64,000 nucleotides of DNA from Lentzea terrae. GTDB lineage: Bacteria > Actinomycetota > Actinomycetes > Mycobacteriales > Pseudonocardiaceae. The stretch lies in contig NZ_QFWW01000030.1 of the NCBI RefSeq assembly GCF_003265345.1, positions 248,001-312,000 of the forward strand, read 5' to 3'. A model generated the notes under the pieces. That model made no database searches. It had not been told where the DNA came from and worked only from the letters and a program-made list of their open reading frames with translations. Each line of letters begins with the position of its first letter. Positions within the stretch are counted from its first letter, which is position 1. The position numbers were made by a program, and so were the translations under genes. Below are positions 27,108-35,388 of this stretch, piece after piece.

Positions 27108-27137
27108 ACGTTATGTGGTCTAGACCAGGAATGTCAA
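27108..27137 (-). promoter_or_regulatory. Promoter with a DasR-like (GntR/HutC) operator in the spacer
   Basis: On the minus strand TTGACA (complement at 27132-27137) and TAACGT (complement at 27108-27113) are 18 bp apart. The spacer holds the perfect palindrome TGGTCTAGACCA (27116-27127). This is the core of the dre element bound by DasR/NagR regulators of N-acetylglucosamine metabolism and fits the HutC-subfamily pattern GTNTANAC. A repressor bound there would block RNA polymerase. The promoter reads toward the araC-type gene at 26955. Confidence 0.75.
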
Positions 27138-27169
27138 TAGCGTGAAGAGAGCAAGTCCCGGTGGATGTT

Positions 27170-27706
27170 TCAGGCTTGTTCCAACGGTGCTACAGCAAAG
27201 CCCGCGGAGAAGCGCTTGCACCAGATCACGACACTCCGAATGGTCGACACGTCCAGGCCGGCGGGAATTTCGTACACCTGGTCGCCACGATTTCCCTTCA
27301 ACTTGCCAAGGCTGGTGAATCCCTGACCAAAGGTCTTCTCGGACGAGCTGGACGGGTGCGGCGAGAGGTAAACGTAGAGGTCAGGACCGTCACTGGTGTC
27401 CAACGCGGCAAACTGCACAGAATGCGCGCCGCCAGGCAGTTTGATGAGGCTGGCCTTACCGGTGGTCGCGTGCTCAAGTGAGCGCCACTCACCTTGCGCG
27501 ACCTCTCGCGGCGTTTCCGCAACGGGCGCCGCCGTCTCCGAAGTCGCCGGAGTAGACGTCGGAGAAGACGTCGAGGTGGGCACGAGCAGCGCCTCGTGCG
27601 TTTCGCGCACCGTGAGCAGTCGCCACGGCTGGAACAGGTACAGCCCGACCCCGAGCGCGGCGACCAGCACCACTGCGATGGGGATCAGAAATCGACGTTG
27701 CCGCAT
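27170..27706 (-). CDS. Membrane-anchored DM13-domain protein
   Basis: 178 residues: one N-terminal transmembrane anchor (FLIPIAVVLVAALGVGLYLF), a Thr/Ser/Pro linker (about 45-70), and an extracytoplasmic DM13 domain (GEWRSLEHATTGKASLIKLP, DGPDLYVYLSP, VYEIPAGLD, SVVIWCKRFSAGFAVAPL). DM13 is proposed to take part in extracellular redox or adhesion reactions and carries a conserved Cys, present here in WCKRF. ATG 27706 has a CAGTAT-like -10 six nt upstream. A longer reading from further upstream is a frame extension. Confidence 0.85.
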   Translation of the reverse strand: MRQRRFLIPIAVVLVAALGVGLYLFQPWRLLTVRETHEALLVPTSTSSPTSTPATSETAAPVAETPREVAQGEWRSLEHATTGKASLIKLPGGAHSVQFAALDTSDGPDLYVYLSPHPSSSSEKTFGQGFTSLGKLKGNRGDQVYEIPAGLDVSTIRSVVIWCKRFSAGFAVAPLEQA

Positions 27707-27766
27707 GCGAAAATACTGACCCCGCCTGGGCCAAAAAGAGCTTACGGAGTTGTTAGGGTCCTTGCC

Positions 27767-28117
27767 GTGGCGACGCAGGCGAGGATCGGCCAGGCCGTGC
27801 TCGGTGTCCTGATGGTCGGCTGCGCCCTGACGGGCCTCTTCCCCAGACCCGTACCGCTCCTCTTCGCCATCGCCGCCGTGGGCACGGCCAACGCCGCGTT
27901 CCCGCTCATGCGCACGTTCGGGTCCGCCCTGCTGGGCGGCGTGGCCGCCTCCTCCATCGCCCTGTCCTCGGTCCCGTTCGTCACCTGCTCCTCGCAACGG
28001 TTCACCGAGGTGTTCACCTGCACGGGTGACGCTCCGACGTGGCATCTGACCGGAACCGTGCTGGTGGCAGGCCTTTCCGGGGCCAGTCTGGTGCTCGCCC
28101 GGATAACGGATCAGTGA
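27767..28117 (+). CDS. Small membrane protein, unknown function
   Basis: 116 residues with about four hydrophobic segments ([66 protein letters not shown]) and a possible Cys pair outside the membrane (TCSS, FTCTGD). I recognise no family. GTG 27767 is preceded by TAGGGT ending 7 nt upstream, so it is probably leaderless and divergent from the DM13 gene. Coordinates of an upstream extension overlap that divergent gene and are rejected. Confidence 0.65.
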   Translation: MATQARIGQAVLGVLMVGCALTGLFPRPVPLLFAIAAVGTANAAFPLMRTFGSALLGGVAASSIALSSVPFVTCSSQRFTEVFTCTGDAPTWHLTGTVLVAGLSGASLVLARITDQ

Positions 28118-28255
28118 CGGCGATCACTCAACCGGGGCCGTCAAGGCGCCGATAAGGCATGCAGGTGAGCGTTCTCCTGCGACCGGCCTACCCGGTACTG
28201 TGCCAGGAGCGTGATCGCCCGACCTCAAACCGTGAGCATTCAGAGGAGGACTGCT

Positions 28256-28648
28256 GTGCGCGCACTGTGGGCCGCAGGTGGTTCCGCTGTGCTCGGGTCC
28301 GCGCTGCTGGGGGTGCTCGTGGGCATCGCGTTCCACGGCGCGGCCGACGAAGATCCGCTGCGCCGGGCACCGGCGTCCAGCTGGATCAACTCCACCCCGG
28401 GATCCACCTCGAGCTCACCGGCGAGCTCCACCCCCGAGAGCAGCGCCCCGTCGAGCTCGAGCTCGGCACCGAGCACCCAGGTCCCCGTGAAGAAGACCAC
28501 CACGCCACCGCCGGCCGCGACGAATCCGGCCCCGCCGCCCCCGCCGGCGGCCACCACCACGTCGCCGACGCAGACCTCAGGCTGGCCGTGCAGCCCGCTG
28601 AACCCGTTGCCGCCGCCCACCTGCAAGAACCTGGAGGGCGGCCAGTAG
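28256..28648 (+). CDS. Exported Ser/Thr/Pro-rich protein
   Basis: 130 residues: an N-terminal helix (AAGGSAVLGSALLGVLVGIAF), then a low-complexity Ser/Pro/Thr region (about 45-110), and a short tail with two Cys (WPCSPLNPLPPPTCKNLEGG) likely to form a disulfide. It looks like a cell-wall-spanning anchored protein; the function is unknown. GTG 28256 is chosen over a start at 28211 because AGAGGAGG lies 6 nt upstream. It ends 3 bp before the stop of the convergent LacI-type gene. Confidence 0.7.
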   Translation: MRALWAAGGSAVLGSALLGVLVGIAFHGAADEDPLRRAPASSWINSTPGSTSSSPASSTPESSAPSSSSSAPSTQVPVKKTTTPPPAATNPAPPPPPAATTTSPTQTSGWPCSPLNPLPPPTCKNLEGGQ

Positions 28649-28651
28649 CCG

Positions 28652-29683
28652 TCAGGCGGACTCGCGCCGGACCAGCACCGTGGGCAGCATCTGCTTCTTG
28701 GTCTTGACCGTCTCGTCCCGCAGCAGCTTCATCAGGTGCTCGACCATGTGCTTGACCTGCTCGTCCGAGTCCTGCCGCACCGAGGTGAGCGGCGGCGAGG
28801 TGTGCTCGGCGATGGCCACGTGATCGTCGAACCCGACCACCGCGACGTCCTCCGGCACCCGTCGCCCGGCCTCCTGCAACGTCTCCAGAGCGCCGGCGGC
28901 CATCAGGTCGGAAGCCACGAACACGGCGTCCAGCGCCGGCACCTTCGCCAGCAACGCCGACATGGCCTTCCGCCCGCCCTCACGGGTGAAGCCACCGTCC
29001 TCGGTGAGCCGGGCAACGCCCTTGTCGTCCAACCCGAGCGCGGACTTGAACCCGTTCAACCGATCGATGGCCGACAGCTCGTCCAACGGCCCGGAGACGT
29101 GCACGATCTTCTTGCGCCCGAGCGACTTCAGGTGCTCGGTGGCGAGCACGGCCCCACCCTCGTTGTCGTTGTCGACGAGGTGCATCCCCCGCAACGACCC
29201 CCAGGGCTTGCCGGCGTAGACCACCGGCAGCGGCAGCTTCTTCACGATCGAGACGAGCTCGTCGTTGCGGTGCGGCGCGAACACCAACGCACCGTCGACG
29301 TGGCCGCCCGCGAGGAACCGGTGCGCACGCGCCTGGTCGTCCGGCGAGTGCACCAGCATCAAAACCATCTGCACGTCGACGTCGGCCAGCGCACGAGCCC
29401 CGGCCCGGATCAGCCGCGCGAAGTGCGGGTCGTCGAAGATCTTGGGCTCCGGCTCGGAGAACACCACGGCCACGGCGCCGGTGCGCCTGGTGACCAACGC
29501 CCGCGCAGCGCGGTTCGGCTGGTAGCCCAACGCCAGCACGGCGGCGTTGACGGCCTCCAGTGCCTCCGGGCTGACCCGCGGCGACGCGTTCAGCACTCGT
29601 GACGCCGTGGCGCGGGAGACCCCAGCCCTCGCGGCCACGTCCTCCAGCGTCGGACGCGCGTGGTTGGACACGAGCACCACCAC
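28652..29683 (-). CDS. LacI family transcriptional regulator
   Basis: 343 residues: LacI helix-turn-helix and hinge (PTLEDVAARAGVSRATASRV, LGYQPNRAARALVTRRTG), then a periplasmic-binding-like sensor (FDDPHFARLIRAGARAL, VFVASDLMAAGALETLQEAG, VAVVGFDDHVAIAEHTSPPL). It probably controls the sugar importer and beta-glucosidase 3-7 kb away through the palindrome at 36690-36707; this resembles CebR with cebEFG-bglC of Streptomyces. The start is ambiguous among GTG codons 1-3 and 5 (29683, 29680, 29677, 29671); AGGAG spacing favours the third. Confidence 0.9.
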   Translation of the reverse strand: MVVLVSNHARPTLEDVAARAGVSRATASRVLNASPRVSPEALEAVNAAVLALGYQPNRAARALVTRRTGAVAVVFSEPEPKIFDDPHFARLIRAGARALADVDVQMVLMLVHSPDDQARAHRFLAGGHVDGALVFAPHRNDELVSIVKKLPLPVVYAGKPWGSLRGMHLVDNDNEGGAVLATEHLKSLGRKKIVHVSGPLDELSAIDRLNGFKSALGLDDKGVARLTEDGGFTREGGRKAMSALLAKVPALDAVFVASDLMAAGALETLQEAGRRVPEDVAVVGFDDHVAIAEHTSPPLTSVRQDSDEQVKHMVEHLMKLLRDETVKTKKQMLPTVLVRRESA

Positions 29684-29755
29684 TCCTCGATGAAAACCTT
29701 TGAGTCGCCGGTCAGCTTAGCTGCAAGCGATCTCCGAGGAGGGTTTCCGCGCTGT

Positions 29756-30778
29756 TCATCGTGTTTTTTCAGCAACCACCGTCGCAACTGGCGTCTTCAG
29801 GGCGCGCCCGCGCGGCGCAATCGAAACCCGGAGCAGGCCGTCCTCCCGGCGTGTCGTGGCGTCGAGGCCCGCGCGAGCCGCTGTCCGCACGAGAGCACTT
29901 TCCGACGGCAGGCACCAGGCCACCAGCTCGGAGTACCCGGCGGCGCGGGCGTCGGAGGCGAGTGCGCCGAGCAGTGCCGTGCCCACGCCCCGGCGCTGCC
30001 ACGAGTCCTCCACCAGCAGCGAGATCTCGGCGCAGTTCGGAGTGCCGGTGTGGATCAGCTGGCCCAGCGCCACCACCTGGTCCGCGCACTGGGCGAGGAT
30101 CGTGGTGCCGCGCGGCGGGTTGAGCAGCCGGTGCAGCCAGCGGCGCGGCACCGTGCGCATGCCGGAGTGGTACCGGTTGAACAGCGTCCTCATCGAACAA
30201 CGGGTGTGCAGGCCGGCGACGGCGTCCTCATCGGACCCGAGCCCAGGGCGCAGCACCAGTGCCACACCGTCGTCGCTGAGCAATCCTCGTATCGCGGGCG
30301 CCGGTGCGTCCACGAGATCGAGCAACGCCTGCGCGCGCGTGAGCTCCACTTCGGTGAACCCTGCCCAGCCGCGCCTGGCCACCACGTCTCCCAGCTGGAC
30401 TTGGCCCTCGCCGGCTTCGCCGTAGGTCACCGAGTCCGCGGCCAGCACCTGACGGACCGCCTCCGCGGTCTGGTCCGGGTCGACCAACGCCATCTTGGCG
30501 GCCCGCAGCACGGCCGTCGGCTGGTCCACGAGGTCCCGCAGGTCGGCGCTGGTGATCCGGACGCGCCTGGCGCCCTCGCTGCGCACGGTCTCGACGAGGT
30601 CGGCGGGCAGCACGCCCTCGCCGGCCCGCACGACGATCTCGTCGAGCACCCCACCGGGAACGGGCATCACGTGCAGCGCGAGCACGTTGCAGTCGGCCGC
30701 GGCCAGCCGGACGGTGACGCGGGCGAGCGCACCGGGGCTGTCGCTGAGTTCGAAGCGCATGCGCCAGGTCGTCGTCAT
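29756..30778 (-). CDS. ACT domain-GNAT acetyltransferase fusion
   Basis: 340 residues. The N-terminus is an ACT domain (MRFELSDSPGALARVTVRLA, VMPVPGGVLDEIVV, residues 1-75), followed by a second regulatory-looking segment (about 75-170) and a C-terminal GNAT domain (RTLFNRYHSGM, AEISLLVEDSWQRRGVGTAL with the R-R-G-V-G-T loop). Allosteric control of protein or small-molecule acetylation by an amino acid is known for actinobacterial GNATs with ACT domains, so similar control is inferred. ATG 30778 has GGAAG upstream; longer readings cross the divergent gene promoter. Confidence 0.85.
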   Translation of the reverse strand: MTTTWRMRFELSDSPGALARVTVRLAAADCNVLALHVMPVPGGVLDEIVVRAGEGVLPADLVETVRSEGARRVRITSADLRDLVDQPTAVLRAAKMALVDPDQTAEAVRQVLAADSVTYGEAGEGQVQLGDVVARRGWAGFTEVELTRAQALLDLVDAPAPAIRGLLSDDGVALVLRPGLGSDEDAVAGLHTRCSMRTLFNRYHSGMRTVPRRWLHRLLNPPRGTTILAQCADQVVALGQLIHTGTPNCAEISLLVEDSWQRRGVGTALLGALASDARAAGYSELVAWCLPSESALVRTAARAGLDATTRREDGLLRVSIAPRGRALKTPVATVVAEKTR

Positions 30779-30857
30779 GGCTTCCAGAGTTGCCCGGAGT
30801 TGTTGCCGTGACGCGAACCATGCGTAAAACGATCCAGAACACCTTAGGGTTCGCGGC

Positions 30858-32057
30858 ATGAGGAGAACTCTGGCCGCAGGCCTCACCCTGCTCACCGTCA
30901 CCGCGCTGGCCACGCCCACCGCCGCCGCTCCAGAAGCGGCGAATCAGAAGGGGCCCAAGCAAGCCACGCTGACCAACTTCGCCTCACTCCCTGCCCTCAC
31001 CTTCGTCCCCGGCAGCGAGCCCAGCGGGGCCGCGCTCGGCACCACGCCGATCAACGGCGTCCCGGTGCCGTTCGCCGACCAGCCCGTGCAGGGCTTCAGC
31101 GGCGTGCTGCGCAACAGCGACGGCACCTTCGACGTCCTGTCCGACAACGGGTACGGCACCAAGGCCAACAGCGCCGACTTCAACCTGCGCATCCACCGCA
31201 TCGCGCCGGACTTCAAGACCGGCGCCGTGGACGTGCTGGGCGGCATCACGCTGACCGACCCCAACGGCCACATCAAGGCCCCGCTCGTCCGCGCCGACCG
31301 CGTGATCACCGGCCAGGACATCGACGTCGAGTCGTTCACCCGCGGCTCGGACGGCACCTACTGGATGGGCGACGAGTTCGGCCCGTACCTGCTGCACTTC
31401 GACCGCGCCGGACGTCTCCTCGCCGCACCGGTCCCGCTGCCGGGCGTGCGTGCGCCCGAGAACCCCGAGGGCAATCCGAACCTCGGCGGCAGCAAGGGCT
31501 TCGAGGGCATCACCCTCTCGCCGGACGGCAAGACGCTCAACGCGCTGCTGGAGGGCACGGTCGCCGGTGACGAGCCGGGTACCCTGCGGCTCAACGAGTT
31601 CAGCCTCGCGGCCAACGCCTACACCGGCAAGAAGTGGCTCTACCAGCTGGAGGACCCGGCTTTCGCCATCGGTGACGCGATCGCGGTCGACAACAACCGC
31701 CTGCTGATCATCGAGCGGGACAGCGGCCAGGGCGCGGCCGCGAAGCACAAGAAGGTCTACCTCGCGGACAAGCGGGACAGGGACAAGAACGGCAAGCTCG
31801 ACAAGACGCTCGTCGCCGACCTGATGAACCTCGCCAACCCCGAGCACGTCGGCGGCCAGGCGGACCCGTTCACGTTCCCGTTCGTCACGATCGAGGACGT
31901 CACGATCCTCGACGACCGCACGATCGCCGTGCTCAACGACAACAACTTCCCGTCGTCGTCGGGCCGCACCCCGGGCAAGCCGGACAACAACGAGTTCATC
32001 ACCATCAGGCTCGCGGACAACCTGCACGCCGACCCACGGGTCCTGCGCAGGCGATAG
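30858..32057 (+). CDS. Secreted phytase-like/esterase-like protein (PF13449)
   Basis: 399 residues with a Sec signal peptide (MRRTLAAGLTLLTVTALATPTAAA). The body matches the 'esterase-like activity of phytase' beta-propeller family: FSGVLRNSDGTFDVLSDNG, YWMGDEFGPYLLHFDRAG, SKGFEGITLSPDGKTLNALL, NRLLIIERDSG, AVLNDNNFP. The acidic loops (DKRDRDKNGKLDKT) resemble calcium-binding sites. The substrate is unknown, probably an organic phosphate outside the cell. ATG 30858 has TAGGGT ending 7 nt upstream, so a leaderless start is likely. Confidence 0.88.
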   Translation: MRRTLAAGLTLLTVTALATPTAAAPEAANQKGPKQATLTNFASLPALTFVPGSEPSGAALGTTPINGVPVPFADQPVQGFSGVLRNSDGTFDVLSDNGYGTKANSADFNLRIHRIAPDFKTGAVDVLGGITLTDPNGHIKAPLVRADRVITGQDIDVESFTRGSDGTYWMGDEFGPYLLHFDRAGRLLAAPVPLPGVRAPENPEGNPNLGGSKGFEGITLSPDGKTLNALLEGTVAGDEPGTLRLNEFSLAANAYTGKKWLYQLEDPAFAIGDAIAVDNNRLLIIERDSGQGAAAKHKKVYLADKRDRDKNGKLDKTLVADLMNLANPEHVGGQADPFTFPFVTIEDVTILDDRTIAVLNDNNFPSSSGRTPGKPDNNEFITIRLADNLHADPRVLRRR

Positions 32058-32065
32058 CCGAGAGA

Positions 32066-32108
32066 GCGCTCTCACCTGCGGCACAGCAGTATCCGCAGGT
32101 GAGAGCGC
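32066..32108. terminator. 16-bp perfect hairpin between convergent genes
   Basis: GCGCTCTCACCTGCGG (32066-32081) pairs with 32093-32108 across an 11-nt loop, between the phytase-like gene (ends 32057) and the GH1 gene (ends 32136). The left arm overlaps GAGAGCGCTCTC (32062-32073), the core of the LacI-type operator seen at 36690, so dual use is possible. Confidence 0.8.
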
Positions 32109-32135
32109 CAAGGCCCCCTCGGCCAGTTCGATCGG

Positions 32136-33542
32136 CTAAACGGTGTAACCGTGCGCGGGAAGCCCGTTCTGCCCGATGATCCGGGACAACGTGACCGCGC
32201 TTTCCTTGACCGTGCGCTGTTGCGTCTCGAAGTCGACGTGCACGATCCCGAACCGCTGCGAGTACCCGGCCGCCCACTCGAAGTTGTCGAGCAACGACCA
32301 GGCCAGGTAGCCGCGGACGTCCGCGCCCTCGGCGATCGCCCGGTGCACCGCGCGCACGTGGTCCACCAGGTAGCGAGTCCGCTCGACGTCCACGACCCTG
32401 CCCATCGGGTCCACGACGTCCGGGAACGCCGAGCCGTTCTCGGTGACCACCAGCGGCACCCCGCCGGCGTCACGAGAGAGCCTGACCAGCAGTTCGGTGA
32501 ACGCGTCGGCGTTCTGCTCCCAGCCGAACCCGGTCAGCTCGCCCTGCGGGGGCAGCAGCGCGGCGCCGCGCAGACCCGCATGAGGCCCGGCCGGCACGTG
32601 GTCCGGATCGGCCGCAGTCACGCGCGTCGGGCTGTAGTAGTTCACGCCGATCCAGTCGATCGGGGTCGCGATGGTCTCCATGTCACCGTCGCGCACCACG
32701 TTCGTCCAGTCGCCCAGCCAGGCCGTGTCCTGCAGGACGTCGAGCGGGTACCCGCGGCCGCAGACCGGGTCGAGCAGGATGCGGTTCTGCAGGCCGTCGA
32801 CCTTGCGGACGGCCTCGGCGTCATCGCCGTAGACGGTGCTGAAGTTGAGCACGATCGACAGCCGGTGCGACTCCGGTGCCTGCGCCCGCAACGCCTGGGT
32901 GGCGAGGCCGTGCGCGAGCAGCAGGTGGTGCGCCGCCTCCAGGGACGCCACCGCGTCGGTGATGCCCGGCGCGTGGATTCCGTTGCCGTAGCCCAGGAAC
33001 GCGGACACCCAGGGCTCGTTCAGCGTCGTCCACGCCTGCACCCGGTCGCCGAGCCGATCGTGCACGAGGGCGGCATAATCGGCGAAGCGGTAGGCCGTGT
33101 CGCGGTTGCGCCAGCCGCCGAAGTCCTCCAGGACCTGTGGCAGGTCCCAGTGGTACAGCGTGACCAGCGGCTGGATGTCCTTCGCCAGCAACGAGTCCAC
33201 CAGCCGGTCGTAGAACGCGAGGCCGCGCTCCTCCGCCGGACCGCTGCCGCTCGGCTGGATCCGGGGCCACGCCACGGAGAACCGGTACGCGGCCAGCCCC
33301 AGCGAGGTCATCAGGTCCACATCGGACTCGTACCGCTGGTAGTGGTCGCAGGCCGGGTCACCCGTGTCACCCGCCAGCACCTTGCCGGGCGTCGCCGCGA
33401 AAGTGTCCCAGATCGAGGCGCCACGACCATCCACTGTGGTCGAACCCTCGATCTGGAACGCCGCGGTCGCTGCTCCCCACAGGAAGTCCGGCGGGAAGGT
33501 CAGCACCTCCCGCCCGACCTCGACGTCCGAGTCGGTCGTCAT
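32136..33542 (-). CDS. GH1 beta-glucosidase
   Basis: A 468-residue intracellular glycoside hydrolase family 1 enzyme that hydrolyses imported cellobiose or related beta-glucosides. It has the N-terminal signature FLWGAATAAFQIEG, acid/base E176 in TLNEP and nucleophile E368 in VTENG, plus the substrate-binding SLLDNFEWAAGY. No signal peptide. It is the last gene of a four-gene operon, 36 bp after the second permease, matching cebEFG-bglC; the sugar specificity remains inference. Confidence 0.93.
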   Translation of the reverse strand: MTTDSDVEVGREVLTFPPDFLWGAATAAFQIEGSTTVDGRGASIWDTFAATPGKVLAGDTGDPACDHYQRYESDVDLMTSLGLAAYRFSVAWPRIQPSGSGPAEERGLAFYDRLVDSLLAKDIQPLVTLYHWDLPQVLEDFGGWRNRDTAYRFADYAALVHDRLGDRVQAWTTLNEPWVSAFLGYGNGIHAPGITDAVASLEAAHHLLLAHGLATQALRAQAPESHRLSIVLNFSTVYGDDAEAVRKVDGLQNRILLDPVCGRGYPLDVLQDTAWLGDWTNVVRDGDMETIATPIDWIGVNYYSPTRVTAADPDHVPAGPHAGLRGAALLPPQGELTGFGWEQNADAFTELLVRLSRDAGGVPLVVTENGSAFPDVVDPMGRVVDVERTRYLVDHVRAVHRAIAEGADVRGYLAWSLLDNFEWAAGYSQRFGIVHVDFETQQRTVKESAVTLSRIIGQNGLPAHGYTV

Positions 33543-33578
33543 ACAGTCACATCCTTGTTGCTTGATCCCTGCTGTGTT

Positions 33579-34403
33579 TCATCCTTTTAGGGCGCCCTGC
33601 ATGATTCCGCCGACGATCTGGCGCGACAGCAGGACGAAGATCGCGATCACCGGCAGCACCGCGAGCGAGGCACCGGCGAGCATCAACGAGTAGTCGGTGT
33701 AGTACCCGCTGGCCAGCGTCGACAGCGCCACCTGCACCGTCGGGCTGTCGTTGGGGTCGAGCACGATCAACGGCCAGAAGAAGTCGTTCCAGGCCGTCAT
33801 GAACGTGAACATGCCCAGCACCGCGGCTTGTGGCCGCACCGCCGGGAAACCGACGTGCCAGAACGTCCGCAGCACCGAGCACCCGTCCACGCGGGCGGCC
33901 TCGATCAGCTCGTGCGGCACGGTTTCCTCGCACGCCTGGCGCATCCAGAACACCGCGAACGACCCGATCAGCGCCGGCACGATGACGGCCTGCAGCGTGC
34001 CGTACCAGTCGAGGTCCGACATCAGCATGTACAGCGGGATCACGCCGAGCTGCGTCGGCACCATCGCGGTGCCCAGGACGAGCAGGAACAGCGAGTCGCG
34101 GCCCTTGAACCGCAGCCGCGCGAACGCGAACCCGGCCAGCGTGCCCAGCACGACGTTCGAGATCGCCACGGTCGCCGCCACGATGAACGAGTTCTGCATG
34201 GCGAGCCAGAAGTCGACGGTGTCGAAGACGCGGGTGATGTTCTCGACCAGGTTGCCACCGGGGACCAGCGGCGGCAGCTTCTCGCCGAGGACCGAGTTGT
34301 CCTTCGACGCCACGACGAACGAGTAGTACAGCGGGAACACCGACGCCGCGAGGACGGCGACCAGGAACCCGTAGAGCAGCGGGCCTGCCTTGGCACTCTT
34401 CAT
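33579..34403 (-). CDS. Sugar ABC transporter permease (CUT1, MalG type)
   Basis: A 274-residue inner-membrane permease with six transmembrane helices and the EAA loop EETVPHELIEAARVDGCSVL followed by FWHVGFPAVRP, which docks on the ATPase. It pairs with the upstream MalF-type permease, from which it is separated by 7 bp. It starts at ATG 34403 with MKSAKAGPLLYGFLVAVLAA. Confidence 0.92.
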   Translation of the reverse strand: MKSAKAGPLLYGFLVAVLAASVFPLYYSFVVASKDNSVLGEKLPPLVPGGNLVENITRVFDTVDFWLAMQNSFIVAATVAISNVVLGTLAGFAFARLRFKGRDSLFLLVLGTAMVPTQLGVIPLYMLMSDLDWYGTLQAVIVPALIGSFAVFWMRQACEETVPHELIEAARVDGCSVLRTFWHVGFPAVRPQAAVLGMFTFMTAWNDFFWPLIVLDPNDSPTVQVALSTLASGYYTDYSLMLAGASLAVLPVIAIFVLLSRQIVGGIMQGALKG

Positions 34404-34410
34404 CGACCGA

Positions 34411-35388
34411 TCACCCCTTGCCCGCGATGCGCCGCGTCAGCGAGAAGTTGATGATCGCGACCAGCAGGACGACCAGGAACAGCATCCACGCGATGGTGGC
34501 GGCGTACCCGGCGTCGAACAGCCGGAAACCCTTCTCGTACATGTAGAGCACCAGTGTCTGGAACTGCCGGTCGGAGCCGCCGGTGGAGTTGTTGGCGGCG
34601 AACCCGGGATCGAACAGCGCGGGCTCGGCGAACAGCTGCAGACCGCCGATCGTGGACGTCACCACGGTGAAGAGGATCGTCGGGCGGATCGACGGCACCG
34701 TGATCGACCAGAACATCCGCCAGCGCGACGCACCGTCCAAAGTGGCCGACTCGTACATGTCCTTCGGCACCGACTGCATCGCCGCCAGGTACAGCAGCGC
34801 GTTGTACCCGGTCCAGCGCCACATGACCATTGTCGACACCGCGAGGTGCGAGGCCCACGTCTCGGCGCGCCAGTCGATCGGATCGATGCCCACGAGCCCC
34901 AGCAGGAAGTTCACGATGCCGAAGTCGCGGCCGAAGAACTGCGCGAACACCAGCGCCACCGCGGCGACCGAGATGACGTTGGGCAGCAGCACACCCGCGC
35001 GCCAGAACGCACGCCCGCGCAGCCCCCGGTCGAGCAAGGCTGCCAGACCGAGCGCGGCCAGCAGCTGCGGCACGGTCGACAGGACGAACAGGCTGAGCGT
35101 GTTGAACAGCGCGTTCCAGAAGTTGGCGTCACCGAACAGCTCGGCGTAGTTGGCGAGACCGACGAATCCCTGGTTGCCGTCGATCAGCTGCCAGTCGTGC
35201 AGCGACACCCACGCCGTGTGCACCAGCGGGTAGAGCCCGAAGATCCCGAACACCACGAAGAACGGCGCGATGACCAGGTACGGCGTGTACTTGGCGTCCC
35301 AGCGGTTCAGCCTGAGGCGCTTCGGTTCCGGAGAAGAAGGAACCGAAGCGACCGGAGCCGCCTCGGCCTTCGTGCGCGTCACCGTCAC
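34411..35388 (-). CDS. Sugar ABC transporter permease (CUT1, MalF type)
   Basis: 325 residues with a basic cytoplasmic N-terminus and six transmembrane helices; the EAA motif is DMYESATLDGASRWRMFWSI followed by TVPSIRP. GTG 35388 overlaps the stop of the substrate-binding protein gene (GTGA), which defines the start; an upstream extension lacks support. It forms the membrane channel with the downstream MalG-type subunit. Confidence 0.92.
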   Translation of the reverse strand: MTVTRTKAEAAPVASVPSSPEPKRLRLNRWDAKYTPYLVIAPFFVVFGIFGLYPLVHTAWVSLHDWQLIDGNQGFVGLANYAELFGDANFWNALFNTLSLFVLSTVPQLLAALGLAALLDRGLRGRAFWRAGVLLPNVISVAAVALVFAQFFGRDFGIVNFLLGLVGIDPIDWRAETWASHLAVSTMVMWRWTGYNALLYLAAMQSVPKDMYESATLDGASRWRMFWSITVPSIRPTILFTVVTSTIGGLQLFAEPALFDPGFAANNSTGGSDRQFQTLVLYMYEKGFRLFDAGYAATIAWMLFLVVLLVAIINFSLTRRIAGKG

